From Sipunculus nudus (lineage: Eukaryota; Annelida; Sipuncula; Golfingiida; Sipunculidae): a DNA stretch of 64,000 nt. Positions 62,701 to 64,000 of this stretch are shown one piece after another; within the stretch, counting starts at the first letter, position 1, and each line of letters begins with the position of its first letter. Under the pieces are notes generated by a model. That model did not search any database. It was given only the letters and a program-made list of their open reading frames with translations, and was not told the origin of the DNA. The position numbers were made by a program, and so were the translations under genes. The DNA lies in NCBI GenBank assembly GCA_026874595.1, contig CM049317.1, positions 31,794,901 through 31,858,900 of the forward strand, given 5' to 3'.

Positions 62701-63578
62701 ACGCCTCCCCCACAGGTGACGCTACACTGTCCCCAGCATAACCATTCACCCCAAGTGGCGGAAACTTTAACAGTGCACTCATTATTGAAAACGATGTCAC
62801 AGGAAATGTTACGGCGTGTCAAATACAGGCTCTATATTGTTACTTAAGTGCGATTGCTTTTTGAACAAAAATTTCTAATAATAACATGTAATAAAGTCGA
62901 AATACACGAATAAAATTTATATTGACAGAAATATATTGGCTGTTACTTTCGCTTCCAGAGATAAAGGTAATATAATTCATGTGCTCGAATCATAAACTAA
63001 GCGTTTAAATGGAATTAGAGTACTTGAGTTCTTTGTGAATCTGTTATAAATATACACCTGGGCAAATTGTAGCATTACAATACGCAGTTTCAGCAGTGTC
63101 GCCTTTACAGTCTGCTTTGCCTGAATAATCAGGAATGCACGTTCGGTTTCTTCCATGTGAGCCCCATCCACAGGTTACACTGCAGTCTCCCCAGCTTGTC
63201 CATTCCCCCCATAGAGCTTAAGAAAATAATGCATATTGGCAGTGATTATACAGTCCTGTGTTTCATTGTCAATGTCGGTAATATATCGTACAGAGCACCA
63301 TTTTGGAACAAAAAATAAATCATGATCTATATTATGCATTATTCCATTTAAAAGGAAAGATAGGTAATAATTGAATTCAAATTAGTTTAGTAAAGAAAAA
63401 CACAAAGCAGACGTATAAATACCATGGCAAGGCGCTCCACAGATTTCAGTTTCTTCCTTCTTTCCAACACAGCCGCTAGATATGAGTGAACCCTGCTTAC
63501 ATGTACGACGTCGCACACGTGTTCCTTGACCACAGGTTACGCTGCACGCCCAAGTAGACCATAGTTCCCAGCTAGGAT
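53572..63578 (-). CDS. Multi-TSR single-pass membrane protein, partial at 5' end (24 exons in window)
   Basis: Joined exons 63578 to 53572 encode, in order: 20 thrombospondin type-1 repeats (one per exon), two Ser/Thr-rich stalk exons, a transmembrane exon and a cytoplasmic tail. Every intron is GT-AG, and every boundary except the last (TM to tail, phase 2) is phase 1, so TSR exons can be added or lost without shifting the frame. The repeats keep WxxW (a C-mannosylation motif) and C-x-x-(S/T)-C (an O-fucosylation motif). Family knowledge puts such proteins at the cell surface in adhesion, guidance or matrix binding; the actual partner is unknown. The architecture resembles coadhesin-like or TSR membrane proteins of invertebrates. 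No signal peptide is in the window, so the 5' end lies beyond 64000. Exons 3-19 are an A/B tandem ladder. I see no frameshift or internal stop in any exon. Confidence 0.9.
54008..54113 (-). CDS. TSR gene, transmembrane exon
   Basis: The acceptor ATATATCAG and donor CTCAG/GTAATA frame it. The peptide EQRMKETTITFLYAVLVF continues LLSVLIITWVCCYAKLR. It is a single hydrophobic helix of about 23 residues with a basic stop-transfer end. Cys-Cys at the inner boundary is a possible palmitoylation site. It is preceded by the stalk and followed by the tail, so the protein is type I. Confidence 0.9.
54405..54458 (-). CDS. TSR gene, stalk exon 2
   Basis: 54 bases between a TTTTACAG acceptor and a GTAAGAA donor. 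It encodes LITATETSTLHMEGSQC, a Thr/Ser-rich juxtamembrane stalk likely to be O-glycosylated. Confidence 0.75.
54654..54716 (-). CDS. TSR gene, stalk exon 1
   Basis: 63 bases ending at a good ACCG/GTGAGT donor. The acceptor (CTTTAAAG) is weak. It encodes SGEKRLPTLSVVNYQSSEET, a polar linker between the last TSR and the membrane. It keeps the phase-1 pattern. Confidence 0.65.
55005..55160 (-). CDS. TSR gene, TSR 20 (membrane-proximal, unique type)
   Basis: DPADWEAWSGWGRCKSTCGK opens a six-cysteine TSR that ends CDLETCQ. WxxWxxW and C-x-x-T-C are intact. It differs from the A and B types and lies outside the tandem ladder. Confidence 0.9.
55391..55555 (-). CDS. TSR gene, TSR 19 (type A)
   Basis: 165 bases. 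Opens TWGEWSCFGPCSVTCGGGI. Seven cysteines; the third Trp position is Phe. Ends ISPCPG. Confidence 0.92.
55805..55963 (-). CDS. TSR gene, TSR 18 (type B)
   Basis: 159 bases. TWTEWTIWDACTVTCGGGY, six cysteines, ends NQKACK. Confidence 0.92.
56276..56440 (-). CDS. TSR gene, TSR 17 (type A)
   Basis: 165 bases. TWAEWSCFGPCSVTCGGG, seven cysteines, ends STSHCPG. Confidence 0.92.
56691..56849 (-). CDS. TSR gene, TSR 16 (type B)
   Basis: 159 bases. TWTEWTIWGVCTVTCGGG with DCPGEDVDTEVC, six cysteines. Confidence 0.92.
57156..57320 (-). CDS. TSR gene, TSR 15 (type A)
   Basis: 165 bases. Type A with RERSRSC and KATDIGRC variants; seven cysteines, ends STSLCPG. Confidence 0.92.
57573..57731 (-). CDS. 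TSR gene, TSR 14 (type B)
   Basis: 159 bases. Type B, WGACTVTCGGG, ends NQKACQ instead of NQKACK. Confidence 0.92.
58042..58206 (-). CDS. TSR gene, TSR 13 (type A)
   Basis: 165 bases. TWGEWSCFGPCSVTC with NRYCKPG and KARETGRC; seven cysteines. Nearly identical to TSR 9. Confidence 0.92.
58457..58615 (-). CDS. TSR gene, TSR 12 (type B)
   Basis: 159 bases. Type B with DCPGEDVDTEVC; nearly identical to TSR 8. Confidence 0.92.
58919..59083 (-). CDS. TSR gene, TSR 11 (type A)
   Basis: 165 bases. VPSTWAEWSCFGPCSVTC, ends GTSHCPG; nearly identical to TSR 7 (S for A at the third residue). Confidence 0.92.
59335..59490 (-). CDS. TSR gene, TSR 10 (type B, one codon shorter)
   Basis: 156 bases. GTSGGDCTGED replaces GTSGKRDCLGED, an in-frame one-codon loss. 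The start TWTEWTSWRACTVTC also varies. Six cysteines kept. Confidence 0.92.
59799..59963 (-). CDS. TSR gene, TSR 9 (type A)
   Basis: 165 bases. TWGEWSCFGPCSVTC with GGGTRERNRYC; seven cysteines. Confidence 0.92.
60215..60373 (-). CDS. TSR gene, TSR 8 (type B)
   Basis: 159 bases. Type B, DCPGEDVDTEVC; the near-identical partner of TSR 12. Confidence 0.92.
60677..60841 (-). CDS. TSR gene, TSR 7 (type A)
   Basis: 165 bases. VPATWAEWSCFGPCSVTC, ends GTSHCPG; the near-identical partner of TSR 11. Confidence 0.92.
61092..61250 (-). CDS. TSR gene, TSR 6 (type B, diverged)
   Basis: 159 bases. VWTKWTIFGACTVTCGGG with RDVDTEICNLKAC; six cysteines. Older than the central copies. Confidence 0.92.
61552..61716 (-). 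CDS. TSR gene, TSR 5 (type A, diverged)
   Basis: 165 bases. TWAEWLCWGPCNVTCGGGL keeps the third Trp and the extra Cys; NCSGEAKDSERC follows. Seven cysteines. Confidence 0.92.
61966..62124 (-). CDS. TSR gene, TSR 4 (type B)
   Basis: 159 bases. TWTEWTIWGDCTVTCGGG with GYKVRNRSC and SGIRDCPGED; six cysteines. Confidence 0.92.
62600..62764 (-). CDS. TSR gene, TSR 3 (type A, first of ladder)
   Basis: 165 bases. TWGEWLCWGQCSVTCGGGV keeps the third Trp and has the extra Cys. Ends STSHCPG. Confidence 0.92.
63058..63216 (-). CDS. TSR gene, TSR 2 (unique type)
   Basis: 159 bases. LWGEWTSWGDCSVTCGWGS, six cysteines, ends NATICPG. Full WxxWxxW. Outside the A/B ladder. Confidence 0.9.
63423..63578 (-). 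CDS. TSR gene, TSR 1 in window (unique type)
   Basis: 156 bases. DPSWELWSTWACSVTCGQGT, then a basic RVRRRTC stretch, six cysteines, ends GAPCHG. The acceptor is TTTTGAAG, like that of TSR 20. Confidence 0.9.
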
Positions 63579-63949
63579 CTTCAAAAGATAAATGATTCAT
63601 TGTATTTCAAGGATATTTCAGATGAAAAATATTTGCAGATGAAAAATATTAACTGTCAACTGATTTGCCTGTGCAGGTACAAATCCATTCAATCTATTAC
63701 AAAAAATCTATTGAATATAAAATCATTCAGATACAGTGTCTCACAGTGGAAATGAAAGAAAATTATTTTCTTTCTCTCCTTCACGTCGAGAAGTATTTGC
63801 CGCTATGTCGTTGATAAATTATGTATAAAAAGTACCATTAACGCAATATAAGTAAAACATAATTAGAAAACGTCGTTTTAAATATGAATGATGATGATAT
63901 TAAATATAAAAAAAAGTTACTGGTGTAACATACTAAAAACAATATTCAC

Positions 63950-63980
63950 CTCTGATGTGGGTTTTTACAACTGCGTTTTT
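63950..63980 (-). CDS. Possible upstream exon of the TSR gene
   Basis: Between an AAATTAG acceptor and an AGAG/GTGAAT donor lie 31 bases that read KNAVVKTHIR and end in phase 1, fitting TSR 1. The acceptor lacks a pyrimidine tract and the start phase differs from the other exons. It is tentative. Confidence 0.22.
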
Positions 63981-64000
63981 CTAATTTGGATAATAATCTT

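Larger units (their letters stand above)
55391..62764 (-). repeat. A/B TSR module ladder, period about 880 bp
   Basis: Nine A exons and eight B exons alternate. A exon ends fall at 55391, 56276, 57156, 58042, 58919, 59799, 60677, 61552 and 62600; B ends at 55805, 56691, 57573, 58457, 59335, 60215, 61092 and 61966. Steps are 874-886 bp except the last A step (1048). Introns are also homologous: for example GTGATCATGTAAAAGCCTGA recurs in most central modules. The unit of duplication is therefore genomic, not exonic. Confidence 0.93.

Overview
This is an AT-rich animal genomic window. It has GT-AG introns, long (TA)n tracts, many decayed retrotransposons and a multi-exon gene for an extracellular thrombospondin type-1 repeat (TSR) protein. 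There are no bacterial-style operons, no rRNA and no intact tRNA. The retroelement mix (Ty3/Gypsy, CR1/L2-like and L1/Tx1-like LINEs, a DIRS-like remnant, a tRNA-related SINE, TTAA-flanked piggyBac-like ends) and the TSR membrane protein suggest a marine invertebrate, most likely a mollusc. The species assignment is inference.

Layout. 1-990: a probable last exon of a plus-strand gene (343-427) with a polyadenylation signal. 994-5932: a 5-kb three-block satellite complex. Two outer arrays share a palindromic GCTAGC core and flank a 77-bp satellite. 6907-9283: a collapsed minus-strand Ty3/Gypsy element with gag and integrase but no reverse transcriptase. 9850-10470: plus-strand LINE fragment. 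11740-13930: minus-strand LINE pseudogene. 17023-19424: piggyBac-like ends. 22980-24110: minus-strand DIRS-like remnant. 24839-26177: (TA)n tracts around a SINE. 26300-28850: minus-strand LINE with endonuclease and reverse transcriptase. 28900-29720, 31255-31690 and 35330-36126: local degenerate repeats, the last ending in a GC-rich hairpin. 37088-41089: plus-strand L1/Tx1-type LINE with ORF1, a deleted ORF2 and a poly(A) end. 45440-46640: a degenerate array of GCATGCGAATA palindromes. 47080-47435: a second piggyBac-like end. 51456-51954: a Cys-rich reading frame broken by one stop.

53400-64000 is the one clearly living gene. It is read on the minus strand and open at its 5' side beyond the window. 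Twenty exons each encode one whole TSR, all starting and ending in phase 1. Two short Ser/Thr-rich stalk exons follow, then a transmembrane exon, then a terminal exon with a 70-residue cytoplasmic tail. Seventeen of the TSR exons form an alternating A/B ladder with an 880-bp period that includes the introns. A 1.76-kb two-module block inside it is nearly identical between copies, so the ectodomain has grown by recent tandem duplication. All nine A repeats carry an extra seventh cysteine.
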